Shown here: in pieces, positions 1 through 8,574 of the stretch
Numbering within the stretch: position 1 is the first letter of the stretch
Layout: each line of letters opens with the position of its first letter
DNA from: Sphaeroforma arctica JP610
Taxonomy: Eukaryota > Opisthokonta > Ichthyosporea > Ichthyophonida
Assembly (NCBI RefSeq): GCF_001186125.1
Contig: NW_014039733.1
Span: 1 to 20,650, forward strand
DNA length: 20,650 nucleotides
Direction of reading: 5' to 3'
Made by a program: the position numbers and the translations under genes
Notes under the pieces: generated by a model
Seen by the model: only the letters and a program-made list of their open reading frames with translations
Database searches by the model: none
What the model was told of the DNA's origin: nothing

Positions 1-78
1 GGTGTGTGTGTGTGTGTTTGTATACATATAGATAGACAGGGAGTGAATCAATAGATTATATATATATATATATATAAT
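1..78. repeat. GT and TA microsatellites
   Basis: A (GT)n run occupies about 2-17 and a (TA)n run about 55-78, separated by a short GATA-rich stretch. These are simple eukaryotic microsatellites with no coding content. Confidence 0.9.
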
Positions 79-640
79 GTTAGCTGTATATGAATATAAT
101 ATTGGATATTTTAAAACAAGATTTCGTAAGAGTATTCTAATTATAAAGCATGTGGTACGCGATGCTGTTCATGTGAAGACTACGGCTAAGTTAGCTGAGG
201 TGGCTTTTCCAGTTCCTGATAATAGCACGAAGTCCACTTTTGCAAGCGGCACATACCTATTTCGAGTAAACAGGCTGTCCCGAAATTAAGCTGTGCACAG
301 TACGCTCGTAAGATATCGTGCACTGGTAATATATGGGTGCAAAATCTGGTTAGGCTATTCGTACAACCTTCAAAATATGTTTTCGTTTATCATCCTTAAA
401 AGCCTGTAGTGAATGCATTGACTAATTTTGCGTCTTTGGTGCAACCGAAGGCCCTGAAGTTATCGAACCCCTGTTTGAAAAAGAAGAATGGTAGACAATT
501 AGAATGTATGTTGCTTGAGGATATAGACGTTGTACTATTAAGTAAATACATATATAGTGTACGACAGCAGAATGAATCAAGATCTCAAGTCATATGTTAC
601 AGTTGCACTGTATCTAAAAATAAATTCAATGGCTCAAAGT
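79..640. other. Unassigned DNA, no recognisable gene
   Basis: Two short plus-strand open frames (77-289, 70 codons; 409-645, 78 codons) lie here. Neither resembles a family I know, has a clear domain or shows convincing codon structure. The segment borders the 3' end of the broken minus-strand gene and may be its downstream flank. I see no promoter, RNA gene or retroelement motif. Confidence 0.5.
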
Positions 641-644
641 ACTA

Positions 645-2087
645 GAAATAAACATCGAGAAAAGAGCAAGAAACAAGAACTCGGAAGGCATTGAGTTGAC
701 AAAATTCGGCACCTACCATTCCAATGTTCGTCGGATTGCCACTGCCGATATAGTCGATACGCAGATACTTGATACGGGCGCCAGTGGAAGAATTGACTAC
801 AAACTACCAATAGGTACCTTCGTGTGCATTTAGGTCACAATCAGCTGTAATTCCCCGTACTGAAACATCTGAGCCCAGAAGGTTCCTATCTTTCACCATA
901 TACTCCTCTATTTTATAGGAACGCCATCGATATTGTACAACATGCCCGCAGCCTGTGTCGACCCGTGCGTGTTGTAGGTCACGAGCAACGCCGGCATGTA
1001 CGGAACGCCCGAGTACAATCCATCCAACATCAGGAACCAGCCACCCAATGTACCCTAGTAGTCGACGTCATACGCATTCTTAGTATCTAGATTATGGCGA
1101 CATTTGAAAACGAACCCAGAATTTTCCCTGTCCCACCTTCCTTCCCAAGCTTCGGTGAACTTCGCAGACTGTAAGGTTGGAAGAATTCGGTGGTTGTAAG
1201 ATGGAAGCTGATTCCCTCGGGTCTGTAGTTGGGATCCAGGTCGCTATAATCGGTATATCCCAAATCATTGGCATCCTCAAAATCAATATTCAGAATGGAA
1301 GCCGAGGTGGAACATTGGTCAGCAATGTGCGTTGCGAGCGCTGGCACAAGATCTCAGTCGTGCAACACAGCTCAGTGCTGCAGACAGCACCAGTGCCCTC
1401 CCCACAAGTAATGGTACTGTAGTCTGCCTTAGGTCTGTATTCTTCACAGATGGAACCAAAAGAAGCGTCGGTTTCTGATAAACAGGTTCGCTGATTACAG
1501 CAGGTAGTCTGCGTGCAGTCGCTACCATAGCAAATTTGCCAGCCATGCTCCACGTAGCCAGCCATACAAGTCTTGCCTGTGTCAAAGTAGGCGATCTGGC
1601 ACGTCGTTTCTTCGCCATATACAAATGTGATAGCCTTGTCGTCGCTAACCGTCAGTGTTGTTTTGCTATCGGGAAAATAGTCCCCATTAATCTCATCGAA
1701 GGCTACCTTTTCGCTCGGGGTGTTCAGGATCTCGAATTGGTATTCCTTATTCGATGGTAGATCGAAAATGAAAGTACTTGTACTCGAATCCCATACATCA
1801 TTGTCACTTACTGTATAAATTTGCGACGTACTGGCAGCTACATCTGTTACTTCTACTTGTGTCCCAGGTATAGCGACACCGGAATCGTCCTCAGCACGTA
1901 TTGTTATTTGTGGGTTCAGTGCCATATACATAAACTCCACCTCAGTATCTACACTCACATTCAGTAAAGAGTACACAATATGTGCTTCTTCTGGTAATAT
2001 GAGCGCACAGTATGTATGGGAAATGACAGATGATGTGTTGTGATTATGTCTGATACTGATACTAAATTGACAAGTAAATACTTTCAA
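645..2087 (-). pseudogene. Broken gene for a cysteine-rich, probably extracellular, modular protein
   Basis: The longest open frame (1290-2087, 265 codons) has an unremarkable N-terminus. Residues about 50-160 then form a beta-rich segment (begins NPQITIRAEDDSG) resembling Cna-B or carboxypeptidase-regulatory folds. About 90 cysteine-rich residues follow, with 13 cysteines including CC pairs (TTCCNQRTC, ELCCTTEILC). Protein-like sequence continues downstream in the other minus-strand frames. About 1087-1320 shows YTDYSDLDPNYRPEGISFHL. About 900-1180 shows FTEAWEGRWDRENSGFVF and GGWFLMLDGLYSGVPYMPAL, which recall PA14-type beta-barrel domains. About 690-880 shows IKYLRIDYIGSG. Two frame changes and at least three in-frame stops separate these parts, so it looks like a pseudogene. 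Introns cannot be fully excluded, but I see no clean GT-AG pairs. Cysteine content and domain types suggest secretion or cell-surface adhesion, but no signal peptide is visible. It is not a retroelement protein. Confidence 0.6.
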
Positions 2088-3379
2088 TTTGTATAGTACA
2101 GACTGTACAGTATTGGAAAGGCGAGTTATTTTTTCAAGTTAAAAAAAGCTATTATAGTTTGTATTTGTATGTTTGGGGGGGGGGGTTAAACAAAACTTTA
2201 CCCCAGAGTCCCAGTCGCCCAGACTCTCAGACCCCCAATCACTGAATCACAGTATCACTACATCATGAATTTTTTTTCAACATTTGTTTTTGTTTTTTAA
2301 GAAAAGCGATTTTTTTTTAAATTCACACTTTACTGTAGGAGCCCTATTTTTGGTTGTTTAAAAAAATTGTTTTTATTTAAAAAAGTATATTTACAAACCA
2401 AACAAACTACTTTAGGCCGACCGGCGACCTTTATTGCGACCGCACCGCCGAACCAGTGGTAAAAATTCAGCAGAAAAAATCCGGCAGAAAAAAAAAGAAT
2501 AGTGTCTATTGGTCCACTGGAAATTTTCAAAAATATGTTTGTAAAAATAAAATCCATGTGAACTGGGTGAAGGCGCCCAAATGGCCCAATTGCTCCAGTT
2601 ACTCTAACTTTTTACATATAAATATTTGACATCAAAATTCAACAATCGGCGGCCACGGGGCGCGGGTGGCATCACTGTTAATTACATATTTAAAAAATAG
2701 CATTGATTATTCAGAGGTCTTTTTTTTAGTGTTTGTTTCAAGAGGGCTATTGTTTCAGGATTTTTATTATTATAGCTTCCTAAAAAGAACAAGGAGGCTA
2801 TGATATCCGGCCCGAATTGACTCAGCACATATCTTCCATTGTCGACTCACTTGGCCCAAGCTTCAAACGGGAATTTACTGACCACTTCTTCCCATCAATC
2901 TTTCCTGAACCACTACAGCGACTATGAGAGCCATACCATATGTTCATACATTGTATCATACATACTTGCCATTTTTGAAATAAATAAGTTTATCCCTATG
3001 ATATTTTTCATAGCCTTCTTGTCAGACCAGGCTAAACCCCATTTTCCTCTATGTATAAACCTACCTAGGTTTTTCGGTTGCACACATTATTGATTTTTAG
3101 CATGCGCTACTATATTGTTCACCCACGATTTTCCTTATGTTTATTACTACAGAATACAAATACTCAATTAGATTCTGAATAAACTATTGGAACGCACAAA
3201 CTTCTGAACAAAATTGGTTAAAGTTTATTGTTGAATATTATGGAATATTTGTACTAGAATAAACTATGGTAGATATGTGGGAAATATTGTTCCAGCATGG
3301 GGATATTGTTGGAGCGTGGGTCAGGGTGAAAACCTGGTTTTGGTTTAAACCTAGAGGGAAAGTTTAACTTGTCCCAAAA
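2088..3379. other. AT-rich non-coding DNA with homopolymer tracts
   Basis: No credible gene is present. Visible structure: a run of about 12 G near 2175; A/T tracts at 2270-2560; a short inverted pair CCAGTGG (about 2453) and CCACTGG (about 2515); and three related blocks reading CAAG(R)GGCTAT at 2739 and 2790 and inverted at 3008-3021. An imperfect 18-bp direct repeat (ATATTGTTSSAGC type) lies near 3285-3320. Part of 3000-3379 could be the 3' LTR of fossil A, because a polypurine tract sits next to it, but there is no second copy in the window to prove it. Confidence 0.5.
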
Positions 3380-3406
3380 TCCCCCCCCCTTCCCCCCCCC
3401 CCCCCC
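3380..3406 (-). promoter_or_regulatory. Candidate polypurine tract of copia fossil A
   Basis: On the minus strand this is an uninterrupted purine run made of two G blocks separated by AA. It lies about 80 bp beyond the RNase H remains of fossil A, where a plus-strand primer tract would be expected. The following TGGGACAAG could begin a 3' LTR. Simple expansion of a C homopolymer is the alternative. Confidence 0.35.
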
Positions 3407-3489
3407 GGCCAGAAACCAAATCAAGGTTGAAGCTTTTCCTGGGAAGATGTATGATCCTGTAAAAGTGTGTGTGTAAAATGTTTGTTATT

Positions 3490-4193
3490 TGTGTTTGGGT
3501 TTTGCGAGACACTTAGAAAGTAAGTAGGTCAACGGGGTTGAGATGGGTGCTGATGTAGTGGAGGGTGATCATGTCGGATTTAGCGCAATCGCGGATGTAA
3601 ATACATGAGCACGAACTGTGATGTACTTAAGTCCCTTGGCGGTGCCGGTGCCAAGCGCAACCTTAATAGCAGACTGTTTGTCGACACGAAGAGTAACTGC
3701 TGACAAGATAGCAAGTCCCTTGTCATTGAGGATATTCCGAATCCATGCGATATATCGTGTAGTCTCTTATGCGGCTATATACCCCGCTTTTGTCGAGCTA
3801 GTGTAGGTGCCGGTGTGTGATCTGCGCGTGAATGGGCAGGATCTCCAGTCAGAGTTGGTGTAAGCTGTATATAATGTGGTGACTGATGTTATGATTGTCG
3901 GGAGCAACGCGATAGTGGAAGGCTAGATGTTTAGTGGTGAGGAGGTAGTGGAGTATACGGATAAGGGCAGTGTAATGGAAAGTGAGTGGTGCGACACTGA
4001 ACGCAGTTAATTGGCTCAGCACACATGCAATATCGGGACGAGTCATATTAGCGGCGATCCCTAGTGCTCCGAGGATCTTGCAATATTTCCCGTGAAAAAT
4101 AGTGCCGGTGAGATGGCCAAGATGGTCTCCCGTGCTAGGAGTACATTTGGAGGGAGCGCCAATTGCATTTGTAGAAAAGTGGTGTATAACCAC
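3490..4193 (-). pseudogene. Copia fossil A: end of RT and RNase H
   Basis: About 3849-4193 reads like the copia RT C-terminal 'connection' block. ILGALGIAANMTRPDIACVL corresponds to the family pattern Y..LVGSL.YL...TRPDIA, followed by ILHYLLTTKHLAFHY (family ILRYL.GTK.LGL.Y). Further down, about 3490-3800, residues such as AAKETTRYIAWIRNIL, DKQSAIKVAL and ITLHYISTHLNP match copia RNase H (EA.WLRNLL, DNQSAI.LA, I.L.Y..T..). Together these would copy and process element RNA in virus-like particles. The segment is decayed. Confidence 0.75.
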
Positions 4194-5018
4194 TGTTTCT
4201 GGCCGGAGTTACGCACAACCGCTGGTACTATTGTAAAAGTCGGTCTCCTATAGGCTGACTATACGATATCAAGACGTTCACGCTAATAAAATAATGCGTT
4301 AAAACATTATAATGCAAAATGTTAAATAATTTTAACTTCAGCCTTTGGTAATGAGAAAAAGATTAGAAGATTTTAGACTGAGACTATTGGCTATATGCTC
4401 CGCTCTAATCACTCACTACGGTCTAGATTTATTTTTGTTTAGTTACTAAGACTAGATATCATTTCATTGGACGCTTGATTTACATTTCACGCATCGAAAC
4501 AATCACCTAATCAAACCTAACCAATAAAATACCTCCAAGTCCAACTTAAGAGAATCAAAAATAAAGTCAAAACACCAAGTTGGTGCAGTATACATCTGCA
4601 CCTAAACCCCATCACTTGGTACCTAGCTCCCATCCCATTTAAGGCATAGACGGGCACATCTAGTTGGCTGGCTAGGAGGAATCAAACCATGTTGTCCTAA
4701 ATTCTAACAACTCTGATCCTGTCCTTTTCTCAGTGGATTATCTTGCTCTGAAATCATTATCGAATTATACTATAGGTTTGTACCAACAACCATTTCATGC
4801 ATGAGACCCTCTCTCATGGTACTCCTATTAATTAGAGATTCCCAAAGTGTCATTTTCAGGTGTCAGATTGGTGTCGTTCCTACAATTATAATTTCAGTGG
4901 AAAAACCAATCTAGATTTGGAAAGCCACCCAATGTCCACAGTAGAGTCCCATACTCTAATGAGTACTGTCGCATGTTCAGAATCCTGAATTACGCCATTC
5001 TTGTTCATGTCCAATTCG
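4194..5018. other. About 0.8 kb of unrelated DNA inside the RT of copia fossil A, possibly SINE-like
   Basis: RT motifs of fossil A stop near 5019 and resume near 4193, a spacing several hundred bases larger than the family needs. The intervening DNA has no retroelement motif on either strand. On the minus strand near 4680-4690, GGTTTGATTCC resembles a Pol III B box (GGTTCRANTCC). It is followed by a compact non-coding body with inverted repeats (ACCAAGTTGGTGCAG and TCTGCACC at 4575-4605). A tRNA-derived SINE is possible, but no convincing A box was found. Confidence 0.35.
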
Positions 5019-5804
5019 TTAGACGTATTCCAGGATTATAGGTATACGCGTTAATACGTTTATAATATACGTTAACTGCGCAACTACTATTAGGAACCCG
5101 CAATTTTTATACACTATTTCGTCAACGTAAATGACGAGTATGATGTTACGTGCGGTGTGGAGCCACATGTTCTGGTCCTGCTGACGTTGAACGAAACCGA
5201 GGTTGGTGAGAGTTCGACCGGTGTCCTGGCTCAATAGACGGCCTTGCCTGTTTAAGGCCGTAAAGGCCGCAAATCAGCTTGAGGATCGTGTTGTGAGGGT
5301 AGTGGCCGAGCTCCACACTTTCTTTGGGAGGCTATATGTAAACAGGGGTGTCTAATTTTGAATAGAGATACGCTGTAGTTACGTCAAAGTGATTAACGGT
5401 TCGGTTTTGAAAAGCGGTTGTCGCTAGAGAAGTACGAAGCGTGGTGGAAAAAGCGGTCGGGGCGTATGTATCCCAAAAAGAGTCGCCATGCATTTTTTTT
5501 TATCGCCACGGGCTACCATTCGTGCCTTGTCGCCGTGCTCGTCATGCTTGCGTGTGAACACGTACTTGGAGTGTATGATCTTTGCTGTGAAAGGTACGGC
5601 GTACAGGGGTATGATGTCAGCGAGTTTGTTGCGGTCGTGTGCCGCACGTTTGCGGTCAATGGCGAAAGACCATTGTGGCCATTCAACACTGGATTGGGCC
5701 TTGGATATGCTTTTGGGGACCGTATCATTGAGTAGAGCGACCGTATTAGTTAAAGAGAACTCGGGGCGGGCAGTCGGAGGAAGGGATCGAATGCGGTGAG
5801 TCAA
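5019..5804 (-). pseudogene. Copia fossil A: reverse transcriptase, N-terminal and palm parts
   Basis: The 5424-5804 frame contains VEWPQWSFAIDRKR and SKYVFTRKHDEHGDKARMVA, matching the copia RT entry block (EW..AM..E, KWVFK.K...G...+.KARLVARG). The 5019-5234 frame contains LGFVQRQQDQNMWL followed by LVIYVDE, matching the GF..S..D.CLF block and the metal-binding YVDD region. The polymerase would make element cDNA. The segment is decayed. Confidence 0.75.
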
Positions 5805-5845
5805 TTGGTGGGTGCGATGTGCCAGTCAACGTCGTTGAAACATAA

Positions 5846-6490
5846 TCATACGGCGGAGAAGGTCACGGCGATTGGGTTGGATGATTCGCAGTGATCAGTG
5901 TGGATAAGTGCGATTTGAGCTCGAAGTGAGGAAGGCGCGGAGTCAGAGAAATCGGCGTACACACAGCCGGGATAAAAAACATTCGTGGGTGGCGGCGTGT
6001 AGAACGCTGCCTGGTTTGGTTCAAATCCGAAGTCGTGTGTGGCGTCGTCAATGACGGATGGGTTGGGGATAGTGATTGATGGAGGTGGAGGGATAATGGC
6101 TTGAGATGGGATAGGAATGGGGGAAGGTAGAGGGGGGATGACTGTATGGTACGGCGTATTGGGGGCTACGGGAGGGAGAGTAGGGGTTGCACGGGGGGGC
6201 AGTTCGACGGGGGCAGCCACGAGGGTATAACAGGGGGTAGTGCGACGGGGTAGGCACTGGGGGTATAACGGGGGGTTGTGCCACGGGGGTAGGGATTGGA
6301 GGTGCATCTAGGGGCAGTGATATCGGGGTAGGCACGGGGGTCTAACGGGTTTGATGGGAATAGGGGTGGGTACGGAGGGTATGGTCCAGGGTAGAGGAAT
6401 AGCGGTGGGCATCGATGAGACATCGGTGAAGGATGGTGCAGGGGCGGGTGTAGTAGGCGGGCCGTCCGTGGGTACAAAGAAGATTCCATC
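5846..6490 (-). pseudogene. Copia fossil A: proline-rich linker between integrase and RT
   Basis: Minus-strand frames here are extremely rich in proline, threonine and serine (for example PPLPSPIPIPSQAIIPPPPS). They sit between the integrase C-terminus and the RT entry block. Copia pol commonly carries a low-complexity, poorly conserved linker at this position. The complementary plus strand is a GGGGGTA-rich repeat-like stretch, so some length may come from local repeat expansion. Confidence 0.6.
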
Positions 6491-7260
6491 TGCTATTTTG
6501 TGGGATGCCGTGGCCCAATCGTCGGATATGACCCAGGGCGATGGAATGGCGCATCGCTTGGCAAATTTGCCGTTCGAAGTCCATTGGAGGCGTTCGTCAG
6601 TGAAAAATTCGACGTCGCGGCTATGAATAATCTGCTGCGTAGCGAAGCCTTGGATCTTAAATGTATCGTCAGTGCCAGTCAAAGTATACCCAAGTAAAAC
6701 GCCTAAACCGCGTTGAGGCAAATACTTGTGCAGGTGCGGTTGACCAGAATAAAAGCCGCCGTACATCCGAAACGCATGTGGGGAAAGACGGGGTCAGGGC
6801 GTTGGTGCCGTATATGATGTGGGGAGAATAGCTTGAGAGCCATTGGTGGGGTACGGTTGCGTAGGGTGTCAGCAAAGTCGTTGGCTATACCCCATTATGG
6901 GAGAGGCATAGTAGCTTCGAGAAGAAGACAGTGAACTAGGTTGTTAAGTGTGGCATGTTGGCGTTCGACTGTGGCATTCATTTGCGGGGTGGGGGGGGGG
7001 GGGTAGCGCGTAGCTCAATGCCGAGAGACGTACAGTGGTCGCGAAATATTTTGCTCTGAACGGCTTCTCCCCAGGGCCATAGATAGTATCAGCTGTGTCG
7101 TGAGCGACATCCTTTGCTCGAAGTTTCGCTTCAATGCAAATAGGGCAGTGTTTCTCCTATTCGGGGTTGGCGGGCATGCATAATGGCGGCGGCAAGCGGT
7201 GGAGAGTGGGGTACGGCAGTGTATAGGGGGCCTACCAGAGCGACAAGAGTGTATATCCAA
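6308..7260 (-). pseudogene. Copia fossil A: integrase
   Basis: The C-terminal part is clear in 6308-6766. HKYLPQRGLGVLLGYTLTGT, then IIHSRDVEFF, corresponds to the copia pattern K...RG..GIFVGY...SKGYR...I..SRDV.F.E. Upstream, about 6800-6960, NATVERQHATLNNLVHCLLL matches the block around the catalytic glutamate (NG..ER.H.TL...V..ML). FSPHHIYGTNALTPSF matches the NR.P...L..KTPYE.W block. Frames at 7015-7260 hold remnants of the central core. The enzyme would insert element cDNA into host DNA. The segment is decayed. Confidence 0.75.
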
Positions 7261-7577
7261 GATGGTTTACCGACAACGGTCGTTCCGTGGCGGAGGAAGG
7301 TAGATGATGTATTCTTGATAATAAATGGGCTAGACTGGAAGCGGGAGCTTACGGCGGGCCACCATATTGCACATGGACGGAGCGGCATGACCATAGCTAC
7401 AGTGGCGCCGATTTTGGTCACTTGTCCTGTAAATTCGTAAATATCTGTTCATTCGGGGTTGCCGTAGGCTTTCTCGTTGAGGAAGTCGACGTGTCGCCAG
7501 TCAGTGTGGGCGCCACCCCCTTCCAGGCTTGCGAAACGTGGGAGTTGCGCATTGGATTTGCTAGCACAGATGTTTAT
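7180..7577 (-). pseudogene. Copia fossil A: Dam-like methyltransferase-related domain in front of integrase
   Basis: The first part (about 7510-7577) reads INICASKSNAQLPRF, matching the DLFAS..NAQLPRF signature that opens the Dam-like domain of DIRS-type retroelements. The rest (7190-7421) aligns without gaps over about 60 residues with the domain at the start of the neighbouring gypsy integrase frame: NTSSTFLRHGTTVVGK here versus NTNNTFLQNGTSACGK there, and TLVALVG versus TIVAKIG. It lies directly before the copia integrase remains on the same strand. It could be a genuine part of a copia pol or a fragment of a gypsy-like element fused here by decay. The right end is cut by the gypsy LTR. 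Confidence 0.6.
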
Positions 7578-7578
7578 A

Positions 7579-7909
7579 TGTAGAGTTTGAGAGTAGCTAA
7601 TAAGATACGACCAGAAGAAACAATATACCTCTTCTCAAGTGCGAATCCTACAGCCAGGTAAAGTCCTCGGCTGAAGGACTCGCATTGAGTCTTTATTTGT
7701 GTTTAGTATTTTCTACACGAGACTCAGTATTTAATTAAGTGTTTCTCTCACACGCGGAGTCCCGGTATCATCTACCGGTAATCCCGCTATATTTCTGATC
7801 ACTCTATCATCAGATATGTTGGATCCTAGATCCAAAACTCAGTATTTGATAATTCTGGGTTTTGGGTTTAGGATTGGCTTTTCTGATAATCTGGCCCCTG
7901 GATGCTACA
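7579..7909 (-). repeat. 3' LTR of the gypsy fossil (331 bp)
   Basis: The segment has perfect terminal inverted repeats TGTAG...CTACA and lies directly beyond the polypurine tract. On the minus strand it begins TGTAGCATCC, a start common among Ty3/gypsy LTRs, and carries AATAAA (about 7690) as a possible polyadenylation signal. Its outer edge abuts the Dam-like domain remains of fossil A, consistent with insertion into that element. There is no second copy in the window to measure divergence. Confidence 0.75.
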
Positions 7910-7923
7910 GCCCCCCAACTTTG
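7910..7923 (-). promoter_or_regulatory. Polypurine tract of the gypsy fossil
   Basis: The minus strand reads AAAGTTGGGGGGC immediately before the TGTAG start of the LTR. A purine-rich tract here is the expected primer site for second-strand synthesis. Confidence 0.65.
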
Positions 7924-8286
7924 TGCTTCTTAGCCTGCGTAGGAGTAAAAAGTGACATCTTATAGGACTAGATTATCTAGAGGTTGGTGTTTTTGTATAG
8001 GGAAAAACTTGTCCCTTAGGGAGCATAAGATGAAAAACCTGCCACCATTATCCATTCTAACATATTACTTATTAAATTATTTTATACTAAATAAAAGGAG
8101 TACTCTACCACGCTCATCGGAGTCAGTCTTGACCTGTGCTCTCGGTTGATCTCAACTTGGCTTAGGAAAACACATCTCAACGGTGGCTCTCCACCGAGTC
8201 TTTAGTCCACATCCCTCTGGTGTGTGGGCAGAGCATGCTTCAAGGTGATAGAAGTGGGAGTGTCCATTGGTGTCAGTGAAACTTGG
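7924..8286 (-). other. 3' untranslated region of the gypsy fossil
   Basis: This lies between the chromodomain-like tail and the polypurine tract. An 8202-8495 open frame on the minus strand is serine/glutamine-rich low complexity, in a different frame from the chromodomain-like segment, with no motif. The rest is AT-rich with no recognisable signal. Confidence 0.45.
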
Positions 8287-8560
8287 CTAAGTTCCCCGCC
8301 TCGTGCGCTGCCTGTTGCTCGCTGATCGTTCATCAGTGCTGGTTGCTGTTGACTTCTTCGGCCTGGACTGCCTTCGCTTGCGTCGTTTACGCTGTCGGTA
8401 TATTGTAAGAATGTCTGGATCTGCGATGTCTGATTCATGTGTCCAGGTGCGCTCTCCATCTGTCCATTGCAATAGGTAGTCCTGGGTTCCTCCACCTCTG
8501 GTGGATTCTCTGTGGTCTAGTATCGAGGAGAGTTGAGTCTTTTCTGATGGGTAGACTCGA
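8287..8560 (-). pseudogene. Gypsy fossil: chromodomain-like tail of integrase
   Basis: The minus strand encodes ILDHRESTRGGGTQDYLLQW followed by TDGERTWTHESDI and then a short helix-like stretch with ILTIYRQ. This follows the chromodomain plan (I.d.R...G...YLVKW.G....TWE.E..L......Y..R). A basic run, RKRRKRRQS, comes next and could act as a nuclear localisation signal. In chromoviruses the chromodomain steers integration toward marked chromatin. The segment is in a different frame from the integrase. Confidence 0.6.
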
Positions 8561-8574
8561 CTGTTGGTAGTGAA

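Larger units (their letters stand above)
3490..7578 (-). mobile_element. Ty1/copia fossil A, decayed, minus strand
   Basis: Order on the minus strand from high to low coordinates: methyltransferase-like domain, integrase, proline-rich linker, reverse transcriptase, RNase H. Integrase before RT is the order diagnostic for Ty1/copia. Every domain is decayed, with many breaks across several frames, which suggests an old copy. The right edge at 7578 abuts the 3' LTR of the gypsy element, whose insertion probably cut this one. The gag and protease parts are not seen. RT is also split by about 0.8 kb of unrelated DNA (4194-5018). No LTR pair is available, so age rests on decay alone. Confidence 0.8.

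Noticed and set aside
645-1290. Stop-codon reassignment (TAG read as an amino acid) in the broken gene
   Set aside because: Some in-frame stops there are TAG, but the frame itself also shifts, so decay is the simpler account.
2440-2570. Shared element between about 2450 and about 14150 (both contain CCAGTGGTAAAAA)
   Set aside because: The match is limited to about 13 bases in AT-rich DNA and does not extend, so chance is likely.
4660-4700. tRNA gene on the minus strand
   Set aside because: Only a B-box-like string is present. No cloverleaf, A box or anticodon arm could be drawn.
5418-6626. Plus-strand open frames opposite the copia pol (for example 5418-5735, 6351-6626)
   Set aside because: They lie antisense to readable copia integrase and RT blocks, are glycine/valine-rich mirrors of the proline-rich linker, and show no family motif.
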